In this document: one piece after another, positions 14,601 to 23,399 of the stretch
Numbering within the stretch: the first letter of the stretch is position 1
Layout: every line of letters starts with the position of its first letter
DNA from: an uncultured Eubacterium sp.
GTDB lineage: Bacteria > Bacillota > Clostridia > Lachnospirales > Lachnospiraceae
Direction of reading: 5' to 3'
DNA length: 64,000 bases
NCBI GenBank assembly: GCA_910584345.1
Contig: CAJTZX010000002.1
Span: forward strand, 73,504 to 137,503
Made by a program: the position numbers and the translations under genes
The notes under the pieces: model-generated
What the model was told of the DNA's origin: nothing
Seen by the model: only the letters and a program-made list of their open reading frames with translations
The model's database searches: none

Positions 14601-15449
14601 CTAAATATCCACATGATAATTTCTATAATTTTTACCTTCATAATACACTTTTACTAATTCTCCGATATGCTGAGCATCCGGTTCTCCCCGTATTCCTTTG
14701 GAAGCAAAAATATGTATTGTTCCATCCGGCGCTGTAAATTTGCACAGTATCGTATATCCCAAAAATGTCCTTCCTCTTTCATCCATGGAAATTCCAAACT
14801 GTCTGCAAATATTTTCCGGTATTCTCAAAAACCCCGGCTTTACCATACCGCTTATTGTTATCCTGCCCACAAGCTCTACCCCACATGTAACGGCAGTAAT
14901 ATATTTTCCGGCACTGATGAGGCGCTCTGCATTCCTGTTGCTGTCATACTTAAACTTATGCAGCACAGCAGTTTCCGGCAATATTTCATTTGTATCAACA
15001 TAATAATTAGATGGCTTTGACAGATCCACATATACTTTAAGCTGAACTGACTGCATCAGTCCCGATGGATTATAGAGCAGTGAATTACTTTTAAATGTAT
15101 ACTCCTTTCCATTTTTATCCACATACCTGCATAGGATATAAAACGGATGCATTGCTATACGGTCTACCTGAATCTGCTGATAAGGGTTTACATCAATATC
15201 GGTAACTGTCGCATACACGTACTTTCCTGCCTCCAGCAGTTTTCTTTTTTTTCCGGATATACTCCTGTAAATAAAAAAGCAAATAAGGCCGACAGCAAAA
15301 AATATAAGACCAATGCAACAATTAATTACCGCATATAGACCTGCCCCGGTAACCAACACTCCTGAAACAACTCCCACTATAATTAGAATGGCGGCCGTCA
15401 GCATAAATACACAAGCCAATAATTTTAAAATACTTTGTCCATTTTTCAT
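14601..15449 (-). CDS. Membrane protein with two DUF3592-like domains
   Basis: A 282-residue protein with two N-terminal membrane helices (about 9-32 and 36-61) and a soluble part made of two related halves. Half one (about 72-153) reads GKYVYATVTDIDVN ... GKEYTFKSNSLLYN ... VKVYVDLSKPSNYYVD; half two (about 180-282) reads GKYITAVTCGVEL ... GTIHIFASKGI ... VKVYYEGKNYRNYHVD. This resembles a duplicated DUF3592 beta domain. Its ATG overlaps the stop of the upstream mutarotase-like gene (ATGA), so the two are made together. Function unknown. Confidence 0.65.
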   Translation of the reverse strand: MKNGQSILKLLACVFMLTAAILIIVGVVSGVLVTGAGLYAVINCCIGLIFFAVGLICFFIYRSISGKKRKLLEAGKYVYATVTDIDVNPYQQIQVDRIAMHPFYILCRYVDKNGKEYTFKSNSLLYNPSGLMQSVQLKVYVDLSKPSNYYVDTNEILPETAVLHKFKYDSNRNAERLISAGKYITAVTCGVELVGRITISGMVKPGFLRIPENICRQFGISMDERGRTFLGYTILCKFTAPDGTIHIFASKGIRGEPDAQHIGELVKVYYEGKNYRNYHVDI

Positions 15450-16321
15450 AATACTGTAATATCGTAAGCCGCCTCAAAACATTCTCCGGCAGAAAGCTTT
15501 TGTCCCCACTCACGTTCCTGCCAGATTCCATCAAAATCTGCCGCGTCACATCTGCCGTACCAAGGTTCGATGCAGATAAACGGCGCTTTTTTCCCTGGCG
15601 GCGACCAGATGCCAAACAGCGGCGCATCAAAACAAACAGTCAGATAATGACTCCCATCCGGTCTTACAAGCGCAACTTTCTGCACCTGATTGTTCTCTAT
15701 TACAAGCGCATCTTTATCAAATAAATGCTCCGTAATCTGCAGACAGCCATCTTCAAGCGTATAAACTTCTTTTTCTTCCGTCACCAGTCCATTCGCAATC
15801 ACGCTCGCTGTCACCTGCTCCTTTGCGTCAAGCCAGATCTTATAGTCTTCCTGATTCTCTCCAGCTGCAATCGGACAGCAAAACGCAGGATGTCCGCCAA
15901 TAGAAAAATACATTTGTGAATCTGACGGATTGCTCACTTTCCATTTTACAACAACTGTTGATTCCCGCAGTTCATATCCAATCTCCAGCAAAAACGCATA
16001 TGGATATTTTTGCAGCGTCTCTTCATTTGACGCTAAGGAAAACCAAATCTCATGATCGCTTTGGCTTTTCAGCTCAAATTCCATATCTCTCGCAAAACCA
16101 TGCTGTCCCATCGGATAATGCTTACCGTCCAAGCGATAGTTTCCTCCACGAAGGCTTCCCACAAGAGGAAACAATACCGGAGATGTCCGTTTCCAATACA
16201 CCGGATTTCCCTCCCACATATATTCCGTATTTGTGTCATTCTTGATGAGAGATTTAAGTTCCGCACCCATACTGTCAATTTGTATGGAAATCCGGTCATT
16301 GCTGATTTGATACTTTGCCAT
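15446..16321 (-). CDS. Aldose 1-epimerase (mutarotase) family protein, LacX-like
   Basis: A 291-residue protein of the galactose mutarotase superfamily, LacX/YeaD-like branch. Typical stretches are SMGAELKSLIKN, EYMWEGNPVYWKRTSPVLFP, YPMGQHGFARD (a conserved His region), FSIGGHPAFCCP (second conserved His) and FICIEPWYGRCD (conserved Glu region). These enzymes interconvert anomers of hexoses or sugar phosphates in the cytoplasm. I start at the ATG at 16321 with GAGGTG upstream rather than at 16369. It is the first gene of a two-gene operon with the DUF3592-like membrane protein. Confidence 0.88.
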   Translation of the reverse strand: MAKYQISNDRISIQIDSMGAELKSLIKNDTNTEYMWEGNPVYWKRTSPVLFPLVGSLRGGNYRLDGKHYPMGQHGFARDMEFELKSQSDHEIWFSLASNEETLQKYPYAFLLEIGYELRESTVVVKWKVSNPSDSQMYFSIGGHPAFCCPIAAGENQEDYKIWLDAKEQVTASVIANGLVTEEKEVYTLEDGCLQITEHLFDKDALVIENNQVQKVALVRPDGSHYLTVCFDAPLFGIWSPPGKKAPFICIEPWYGRCDAADFDGIWQEREWGQKLSAGECFEAAYDITVL

Positions 16322-16640
16322 ATTACACCTCATTTCTGTGCCGCCTCTCCTTCGCCTGACTGGCTGCACATTTCATTTTATCTAAAGTATATTAAATGCA
16401 CCGCACTGTGTCAACCTTATATTAGGAATGTTGCCTCTGCGTAACCGTACAGGAATTATCAGCTCCGCAATATGTCACTCAAAATTTATTTCTTTTTTCT
16501 TTTCTATTTTCTTTCCATTCATAAAATGATAAAATAATAAGGAATATCTTTATGATTATGAAACGCTAAGAAACTGTTCAGAAATAACTATGAAATAGTT
16601 CTTAAAATATCCCCGCTGTCACATACCCAGGAGGAGCAAT

Positions 16641-17657
16641 ATGAAATATCATTCATCTAAAATTTTTTGCACAAAAAAGCAGTTCTGCACGATTTTAACC
16701 GCTTTGCTGCTTCCCTGTTTTTCACAATTCACAAATGCAAACATCCTGTCTCCACAACCGGATATTATTGTTCTTCCACAGGAAGAAGCAACCGAAAACA
16801 CGAACAATCCGCAAAAACCGTTTAACGGCTTATATCATACCAAAAACGAAACTTATTATTATGTATCAGGAAACAGACAAACAGGATGGCAGGAAATAGC
16901 CGGCCATATTTATTATTTTTCGAAAAAAAACGGCAAAGCTGTAAAAGGAATGAAAGAAATTGAAAAAGACACTTATTTTTTCAGTAAAAATGGAACTATG
17001 TGCACAGGCTGGATTAGAAATAACGGCGGAAACTACTACTTTGATAACGAAACCGGGAAAATGCTGACAGGGTGGCAAAACATTGATGGCAAAAACTATT
17101 TTTTGCAGCCAGACGGCACAAAAAAAGGTTCCTTACAAATGAACTGCATTGCCGGCACAAAAAATACCGGATTCTTTTTTGTAGATGAAAACGGCATACA
17201 AGTAAATGATCCGGAAATAACTGCAGCTGTCAAATACATAAAAAAATATACAAAAGACCACTGGTCGTCTGCTGATAAATTAAAAAAATGTTATGAAACT
17301 ATGAAAAGCCATTACTACTATCAACCCTCTCAAGAAACGCCAGCCGTTGAAACGTTTTCAGCATTTGCATACGACCTGCTTACCAATGAAAAAGGCAACT
17401 GCTACCGCTATGCAGCCGGATTTGCCTGCATAGCCAAAGCGCTTGGCTATGAGACACGCATCCATATCGGTAATGTATCCGGAAAATACGGAGAGCTGAC
17501 GCCACATGGCTGGGCAGAAGTCAAATCAGACGGCATCTGGCGCAAATGTGATGTAACTATGAATTTATTTATGTATGCGGGAAAGACAACAAAAAAATAT
17601 GAATGTCTGGAAACCTATAAACTGCTCATCCAAACAGGCAGCGTATACTGGAAATAA
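16641..17657 (+). CDS. Secreted cell-wall-binding-repeat protein with transglutaminase-like domain
   Basis: A 338-residue exported protein. A signal peptide covers about residues 1-34 (ILTALLLPCFSQFTNA). Residues about 62-185 are five or so choline-binding-type repeats (GWQEIAGHIYYFSKKNG, GWIRNNGGNYYFDNETG, GWQNIDGKNYFLQPDG) that anchor proteins to the cell surface. Residues about 192-338 are a transglutaminase-like fold with the likely triad Cys254 (GNCYRYAAG), His289 (PHGWAEV) and Asp304 (KCDVT). Bacterial members act as proteases or crosslinkers; which applies here is unknown. AGGAGGAG lies 6 bases before the ATG. A small MmcQ gene follows after 23 bases. Confidence 0.85.
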   Translation: MKYHSSKIFCTKKQFCTILTALLLPCFSQFTNANILSPQPDIIVLPQEEATENTNNPQKPFNGLYHTKNETYYYVSGNRQTGWQEIAGHIYYFSKKNGKAVKGMKEIEKDTYFFSKNGTMCTGWIRNNGGNYYFDNETGKMLTGWQNIDGKNYFLQPDGTKKGSLQMNCIAGTKNTGFFFVDENGIQVNDPEITAAVKYIKKYTKDHWSSADKLKKCYETMKSHYYYQPSQETPAVETFSAFAYDLLTNEKGNCYRYAAGFACIAKALGYETRIHIGNVSGKYGELTPHGWAEVKSDGIWRKCDVTMNLFMYAGKTTKKYECLETYKLLIQTGSVYWK

Positions 17658-17680
17658 AAAATAAAAAGGAGAACTATCTT

Positions 17681-18007
17681 ATGAAATACCCATGGATCGA
17701 TGAATATTTGTTAAGCAAAACCAGCGTAACGAAAGACTTGCAGCCGGATTGGAACTGGATTCGCTACCAGATTGGCGGAAAAATGTTTGCTGCCATCTGT
17801 CTGGATGAAAATAATAAACCATACTATATTACATTAAAACTGGAACCATCCGAAGGAGATTTTTTAAGAACACAATATCAAGATATCGTACCTGGATATT
17901 ATATGAATAAAGTCCACTGGAATTCCATACAGCCGGATGGAGAAGTGCCGGATGCATTGCTAAAAGATTTTGAGAGCATATGGCAAAAATTCTCAATTCC
18001 AGTATAA
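17681..18007 (+). CDS. MmcQ/YjbR family protein
   Basis: A 108-residue protein of the MmcQ/YjbR family: KMFAAICLDENNKPYYITLKLEPSEGDFLRTQY and VPGYYMNKVHWNSI are its usual signatures. The fold resembles the CyaY/frataxin-like wing and binding of DNA has been suggested; no firm role is known. AAAAAGGAG precedes the start. It is probably cotranscribed with the preceding surface protein gene. Confidence 0.85.
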   Translation: MKYPWIDEYLLSKTSVTKDLQPDWNWIRYQIGGKMFAAICLDENNKPYYITLKLEPSEGDFLRTQYQDIVPGYYMNKVHWNSIQPDGEVPDALLKDFESIWQKFSIPV

Positions 18008-18023
18008 CCCGCGCTAATGAACC

Positions 18024-18225
18024 AATGTCATGGACTTAAGCTTCTCATAGTCAGACTTTGCGTCTGGCAGAATGGTTTTGCCAGACGCAGAGTCGTTCGG
18101 GAATCCGTTAAGTAAATGACATTGCTAATAAACCGCACCTTTGGCGCAGGATAAATTTTCAGTCTGCAAGACGGAGGGATGAGGCGTAGCGGGCTACGTT
18201 GATTAAATTTAGGATGAATTATCCG
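18024..18225. repeat. Hairpin-rich intergenic element, candidate MITE-like repeat or structured RNA
   Basis: Between two convergent genes lie nested inverted repeats. AATGTCAT (18024-18031) is the exact reverse complement of ATGACATT (18116-18123). Inside is an 11-bp perfect hairpin, TGCGTCTGGCA (18059-18069) with TGCCAGACGCA (18079-18089), extended by GACT/AGTC. A second part to about 18225 has GCGTAGC-GG-GCTACGT (about 18184-18199) and imperfect outer arms ending near GGATAAATTT and AATTATCC. No coding potential is seen. The nested dyads and the GC content unlike the flanks suggest a mobile miniature element or its remains. Confidence 0.55.
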
Positions 18226-18234
18226 CATTCTTTT

Positions 18235-18762
18235 TCAGTTATTATACATCTGTATCATTCTCGTTACAATATCTGTAACTCTTGCAGAATTTAATATTTT
18301 TTTCAATATTACTAAAAATTGTTCCTGATTTTGTATCATGTAAGTGTATCCATGATTAGAATCGTTAATTTCTTCTGCGATTCCCTCTTCCAATACAATT
18401 TTTAACGGATATCCCATAATTCCGTTTTTTAAAAACATAATTCTGAACTTATAATCCGGCATACTTTTGGATGAGAGAAAAAATTCATATGTAAAAGGCT
18501 CATCTCCCATTTCTCCTAAAACTGTCTGAATATTTATTTTTCGATCCTCAAAAATTTCATTTCGCTGCATCGTAGACGTTTTCAGTCTATCAGATATGCC
18601 AGGAATAATATATGACTCAATATTTCCTGTATATTCGGCAACTCTTGCAATCACAATGCCATTCGTGCTTCTTGTCAGATTCCCGCATTGTTCTTCTAAA
18701 ATTTTTTTTGGCATCTCAGCTGTGGCAGTTACATCATATTTTACTTCCAACAAATTTTCCAT
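18235..18762 (-). CDS. Hypothetical protein coupled to a truncated endonuclease-family gene
   Basis: A 175-residue soluble acidic protein that I do not recognise (MENLLEVKYDVTATAEMPKK at the N-terminus, a likely strand-rich middle YKFRIMFLKNGIMGYPLKIV, helices at the C-terminus). No signal peptide or membrane helix. Its ATG overlaps the last base of the upstream stop codon (TAATG), and its ribosome-binding site AAGGAGG is inside the last codons of the upstream frame. The tight linkage suggests a joint function with the endonuclease/exonuclease/phosphatase-like protein before its partner was shortened. Confidence 0.65.
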   Translation of the reverse strand: MENLLEVKYDVTATAEMPKKILEEQCGNLTRSTNGIVIARVAEYTGNIESYIIPGISDRLKTSTMQRNEIFEDRKINIQTVLGEMGDEPFTYEFFLSSKSMPDYKFRIMFLKNGIMGYPLKIVLEEGIAEEINDSNHGYTYMIQNQEQFLVILKKILNSARVTDIVTRMIQMYNN

Positions 18763-19100
18763 TACATTTCCTCCTTAATTTCAAAATATATTGGCAGATG
18801 AAGCGCTGTTAAAATATATTTTCCATATGCCGTTTCCATACTGTAAATACAATATCTTTTTTCATCCTGCATAAGCTTATTTTTATAACATTGTTTTGAT
18901 ATAATCTTAACCTTATCACAAGCAAGACTATTCCATACATAATAATCCAGTTTTAAGATCGCCAATTGATTACACAACCCGTTTATGTTATTTATATATT
19001 CTGCTAATATAATAATATCACAAGGATTTTCATCCATAAAGTCTATAATATATGAATCAATTTCTGGATTCTTATGCGTATTCCAAAATAAAATTTTCAT
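18762..19100 (-). pseudogene. Truncated endonuclease/exonuclease/phosphatase family gene
   Basis: The 112-residue frame has the N-terminal signature of the EEP fold: MKILFWNTHKN with the metal-site Asn, and CDIIILAEY with the conserved Glu. It stops after ILTALHLP, about where the fold is half finished; the GDFN and SDH motifs that complete the active site are missing, and usual family length is 230 residues or more. The last codons (EIKEEM) are the ribosome-binding region of the next gene, as if a deletion had removed the 3' half. If expressed, the product should be inactive as a phosphodiesterase. It could also be a naturally short relative, which is less likely. Confidence 0.6.
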
Positions 19101-19115
19101 TATACTTAATTTCCT

Positions 19116-22100
19116 TCATTTTCTATACAATACAAAATCCTGCATTTCTCTATGAAATCCCGCTGCCGCCAAAGCATTTTCTGCAGTTTTTGGAAACTCC
19201 TTCACTACGATCCGTTTTAGCCCCACAAAAATCTTTCCCTTATGAAATTCCTTTACAAACTCCTGCATACATGTTTCCGCCAATTCCTCTTCAAACACCC
19301 GCAACGTTTTCCCCTGCCTTTCAAATACTGCTGCCGGAAGTCCCCCAAAACAAGCTACCGCCGTTCCCGGTACATGCAAAAAACTGCGTCCCTCCTTGTG
19401 TGGCAGTATTCTTCCCCAGCACTGTACAGGATCTACCGCATGGATCCAAACCAACTTTTGCTCCGGTCTTTGCAACATCCGAACAACTGCTGCATAATCT
19501 TTTCCCCTGATAAATTGAGCTCCAGACATTCCTTCCACAAAATAACCTCTTCTGGCCTGTCCGGTATATTCCCAAATACGCAGCACAGACAATGCTTCCT
19601 GCCAGGAAATCCCCCAGGCTGCAGCTGTTTCCTTGCTCAAAATCAGACTGCGTTCAAAACATTCTTCCAGTTTTCGTTCCATTTCCTCTTTCTGCGTCTG
19701 TTTCTGAACCGGCCTTACCACATCCCATCTCCCGGCCCGCAATGCTTTTACCCGCATACCTGCCAGCTGCTTTGGCGTCATCTTTTTTGCCTTCTCCATC
19801 TCTATCCATTGACGTACCGGAACAAAACTATCTGCACAAACAAATCCCTTTTTCATCAGCGACAGCAATGTTTCATGCGCAGACTCTCCAGCCAGCAGAC
19901 GATTCAAAGGCTGAAGAAAGCTCGCGCCACGCTTTAACAATGTCTCATACACCAGCTGCTCTTTATCACCTAATTTTGGCAATTCACTTATGAAATCAGC
20001 CTCCCAATCCACATTTTCCTGACTCAGAAAACATAATCCGCCTTTTTCATCCATATGCCAATACATCGCTCCTTCTGCCAAAAACGCATCCAGCATCGAC
20101 TCCCGGTAATTTTTCACCCGTGCCGGCAGCACAATCGTTTCCCATAAAGCTGCTCCAAGCACAACTCCCGCATAACGTTTTAACGTCTGTTCCAGACATT
20201 CCTTCGCCGGAGCGCTGGAGCTCATTTTCCCAAACAGCAATGCCGCGTACGCTTCCGGCGCACAGGTCTTTACTTCTTCCCGCCGCCGTTTCAGCGTACG
20301 TACTCTTGCCCGCTGATATAAGACCACATGATAATACATGCCGTCCTGCATAACCGCTTCTTTCTGCGTGCATAGCGTCTGCAAAATCTCTTGCGCAAGC
20401 TCTGTGCTCCATCCGTAACGGTCTGCTATCTGTCCTGCATCTGCCGCACCACGATATCGAAGCATTCGCCTTACAATATGCATTCGTGCCTTTCTTACAG
20501 ATTCTAAACCACTTTCTGTATCCTGTATCTTATCAACCGGCACCTTCCCAAGAGCCCACATATACTCCTCTTCCTGTTCCACAGCAATCCAAAGTCCCTG
20601 CTCTAAATAAACAACTCTTCCTTCCTGCGCCAAATCTTCCAGCCAGCTGGCAGGAATATCCCATTCGCCAGCTGCTATATCTCCCTGTATCATCAAAAGA
20701 GAATGAAGCTGCTGCTGATCTTGCGGCAATTTGTCATGAGCATCCTGCACCCACGACAGCTCCTCTTTGCCTGGCCGCAATAACTTTTTACCCTGTGCCG
20801 CCTGTTCTTTTAACGCATCCTGCACAGCCGCATGAATCCCTCCCGGCGTCGGTGCATAATCATACATCACCGCTGCTTCCTGCGCCCACTGCAGAGGAAG
20901 CGACATAGGCGATGGTATATCCGTATATATTTCTCGTACTTCCACCACACCTGCACGTATATCTGATAGCAGCTGACATAATCCTTCGCAGTCCCATAAA
21001 TCATCCATGCACTCACGCCTTGTCTCACGAATGATCGGATGCTCCTGTTCCCGAACAACTTTTTCCAACATCTGCGCACTTTTTAACCGCTGCATCCACA
21101 AAGGCTGACGACCGTTTTTTTTCACACCCATCATCAGCGCCCGTCCGCTGTTATATCGAAACACCATATTAAAAACAGATGTTTCCGGCAGTAAAATTTC
21201 CAGACTGCGGATGCAAGTCTCCGGCTCCAGCATATCAAGCACCCCTTCCGGCAAATTCTGTTCACCGTACGCATACAGCAAAAAGCCATCCTCTTCATCC
21301 ACACTCCCTGTCTCTATCCCTAATTGTTTCCGAACAGTATGAGCCGCTAATATTGCAAGCGGCGCATTGATACGCCTGCCAAAAACAGAATGGAACATCA
21401 GCTGGCAGTTCCCAGATGCATCCCGAAAATGCTCAACCAAAATCGTACGATTATCCGCAAGACTTCCAACCGCTTTTATCTGCCGTTCAATATAACCTGC
21501 CGATAACTTTACCGCAGATTCATCCAGCCCCAAACGTTCCAATGCAGCCTCCAACTTTCCATCTTCATGTGCATCCTGCAATTCATGAAACATCCGTCCA
21601 AATGCTTCTCCGGTGCGCTTATCCCTTCCCTTCAGTTCTCCTTTCCAAAATGGAAGCCTTGCACCTTCCACCGGCGCCTGTACAACCGTTACCGTATCCC
21701 TGCTGATATTTACTACCTTCCATGCGAATGATCCAAGTATAAACCGATCCCCCTTCTGTGATTCGTAGACAAATTCTTCGTCCACTTCTCCAAGCTTAAC
21801 ACCCGCCTCGGTTCGAACATCATACAGTCCTTTATCTGGAATCGTCCCTCCTGCCGATACCGCAAGCATTCTGCTGTAGCCATCTCCTTCTACTTTTTCA
21901 TGAATTCTATCATACAGCACTCTTGGACGTACCGGAATATCCTGTGCATGTTCATAATCTCCTGCCAGCATCTCAAGCACTGCTTTTACATCCCCCTTTG
22001 TAACCATACGAAACGGCCAAGCCCGCGGAAGTATCTCCATCACTTCATCCAACTCATAACTGCGGTACGCTGCCATGGAAACCAGGTGCTGCGCCAACAC

Positions 22101-23300
22101 ATCCAAACATTCTCTAGGTGGATGCAAATGCTCCACACCACCTTCTCTAGCCAGCTGAGCCGTCATACCGCAAGAGATACATTCTGGCGCCGTACGCGGA
22201 AAAAGATACATCACGCTGATCCGCCCCGGATTGTGCCCTGCACGCCCCAATCTCTGCATCGTACCCGATACCGTACGCGGACATCCTACCTGCAACACCT
22301 GATCGATCTCCCCTACATCAATGCCTAACTCCATCGAAGATGTCGCACACAAAAGCCGCAGCTTACCATCCCGCAGCGCCAGCTCCGTTTCCATCCGCTG
22401 TTCTTTCGAAAGGCTCCCATGATGTACACAGGCAAATCCTTCCCCACCCAGCAGGTTCACATAATATGCCAGCTTTTCCGCATACCGTCTGCCTTCTACA
22501 AAAGCAATCACACTCCTGTTTCCCTGACAATACTTATATACAAGCGCCCCTAGTTCTTCCCAAACCGGATCCTTTCGCCTGCCTTTTGTTACATCCACGT
22601 AAGGACTTAAAATCTCAAGCTTCACTTGCTTTTTCATATCCGGGGCCGCAATTTTTGCACCTTCCGGCGCAAGGTATTCTGCCGCAAGTTTCAATGGTTC
22701 TATCGTAGCCGATAATCCAATCCTCTGCAGCGGACGTTTACACAGCTTATCCAATCGTGCTAAAGAGAGCATCAGATGCGCACCTCTTTTTGTATCAATA
22801 AGAGCATGGAGTTCATCTAAAATTACCACTCTTGCCGTTGCCAGCACATTTTGTCCTGTTTTGCTCGTCAGCATCAAATATAAGGATTCTGGTGTAATAA
22901 TCAATATATGCGGCGGTTTACGCACCATCCGTTGTCGATCCTTCTGCGGTGTATCACCGGTACGGATACCGATTGTAAGATACCCTTCCGCCTGCATTCC
23001 TTCCAGCGGCTTTTTTAAATTTTCCCGTATATCCGCTGCCAGCGATTTTAACGGTGATACATAGATAACCTGCAGCTGTTGTTCTAACATTCCATCCTGC
23101 GCCTGCCGGTTCATCTGATCTAAAAACACAAGAAATGCCGAAAGCGTCTTACCGGTTCCTGTAGGCGCTGAAACCAGTACATGCTCTCCCGCAGCAATCA
23201 AAGGCCACGCCTCTTTCTGCACAGGTGTAGGCTCTCCCAGCGTATGCCGAAACCAATCTGCTGTTTTTTCTTCAAAAATCGTTAATACATTTTTCATCAT
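19116..23300 (-). CDS. Lhr-family large DEAD/DEAH-box helicase
   Basis: A 1394-residue ATP-dependent helicase of the Lhr (large helicase-related) family. Motif I APTGTGKT is at 45-52, motif II DELH at 162-165, motif III SATI soon after, and the second RecA domain has TSSMELGIDVG and the RxGRAGH motif. The long C-terminal half includes the Lhr winged-helix and beta-barrel regions, as in full-length bacterial Lhr proteins. Family members unwind RNA:DNA hybrids and branched DNA and are linked to DNA repair. AGGA lies upstream of tandem ATGs. It is the last helicase-like gene of a minus-strand series starting with the methyltransferase gene 99 bases upstream. Confidence 0.93.
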   Translation of the reverse strand: MMKNVLTIFEEKTADWFRHTLGEPTPVQKEAWPLIAAGEHVLVSAPTGTGKTLSAFLVFLDQMNRQAQDGMLEQQLQVIYVSPLKSLAADIRENLKKPLEGMQAEGYLTIGIRTGDTPQKDRQRMVRKPPHILIITPESLYLMLTSKTGQNVLATARVVILDELHALIDTKRGAHLMLSLARLDKLCKRPLQRIGLSATIEPLKLAAEYLAPEGAKIAAPDMKKQVKLEILSPYVDVTKGRRKDPVWEELGALVYKYCQGNRSVIAFVEGRRYAEKLAYYVNLLGGEGFACVHHGSLSKEQRMETELALRDGKLRLLCATSSMELGIDVGEIDQVLQVGCPRTVSGTMQRLGRAGHNPGRISVMYLFPRTAPECISCGMTAQLAREGGVEHLHPPRECLDVLAQHLVSMAAYRSYELDEVMEILPRAWPFRMVTKGDVKAVLEMLAGDYEHAQDIPVRPRVLYDRIHEKVEGDGYSRMLAVSAGGTIPDKGLYDVRTEAGVKLGEVDEEFVYESQKGDRFILGSFAWKVVNISRDTVTVVQAPVEGARLPFWKGELKGRDKRTGEAFGRMFHELQDAHEDGKLEAALERLGLDESAVKLSAGYIERQIKAVGSLADNRTILVEHFRDASGNCQLMFHSVFGRRINAPLAILAAHTVRKQLGIETGSVDEEDGFLLYAYGEQNLPEGVLDMLEPETCIRSLEILLPETSVFNMVFRYNSGRALMMGVKKNGRQPLWMQRLKSAQMLEKVVREQEHPIIRETRRECMDDLWDCEGLCQLLSDIRAGVVEVREIYTDIPSPMSLPLQWAQEAAVMYDYAPTPGGIHAAVQDALKEQAAQGKKLLRPGKEELSWVQDAHDKLPQDQQQLHSLLMIQGDIAAGEWDIPASWLEDLAQEGRVVYLEQGLWIAVEQEEEYMWALGKVPVDKIQDTESGLESVRKARMHIVRRMLRYRGAADAGQIADRYGWSTELAQEILQTLCTQKEAVMQDGMYYHVVLYQRARVRTLKRRREEVKTCAPEAYAALLFGKMSSSAPAKECLEQTLKRYAGVVLGAALWETIVLPARVKNYRESMLDAFLAEGAMYWHMDEKGGLCFLSQENVDWEADFISELPKLGDKEQLVYETLLKRGASFLQPLNRLLAGESAHETLLSLMKKGFVCADSFVPVRQWIEMEKAKKMTPKQLAGMRVKALRAGRWDVVRPVQKQTQKEEMERKLEECFERSLILSKETAAAWGISWQEALSVLRIWEYTGQARRGYFVEGMSGAQFIRGKDYAAVVRMLQRPEQKLVWIHAVDPVQCWGRILPHKEGRSFLHVPGTAVACFGGLPAAVFERQGKTLRVFEEELAETCMQEFVKEFHKGKIFVGLKRIVVKEFPKTAENALAAAGFHREMQDFVLYRK

Positions 23301-23399
23301 TCTAAGTTATCCTGCCCCGTATAATAGTAACTTGTATCTTATGGATCATTGCACTCAAAGCTTTCCTTCTCTTGTGCACATGATTCATTTATTTCAGTT

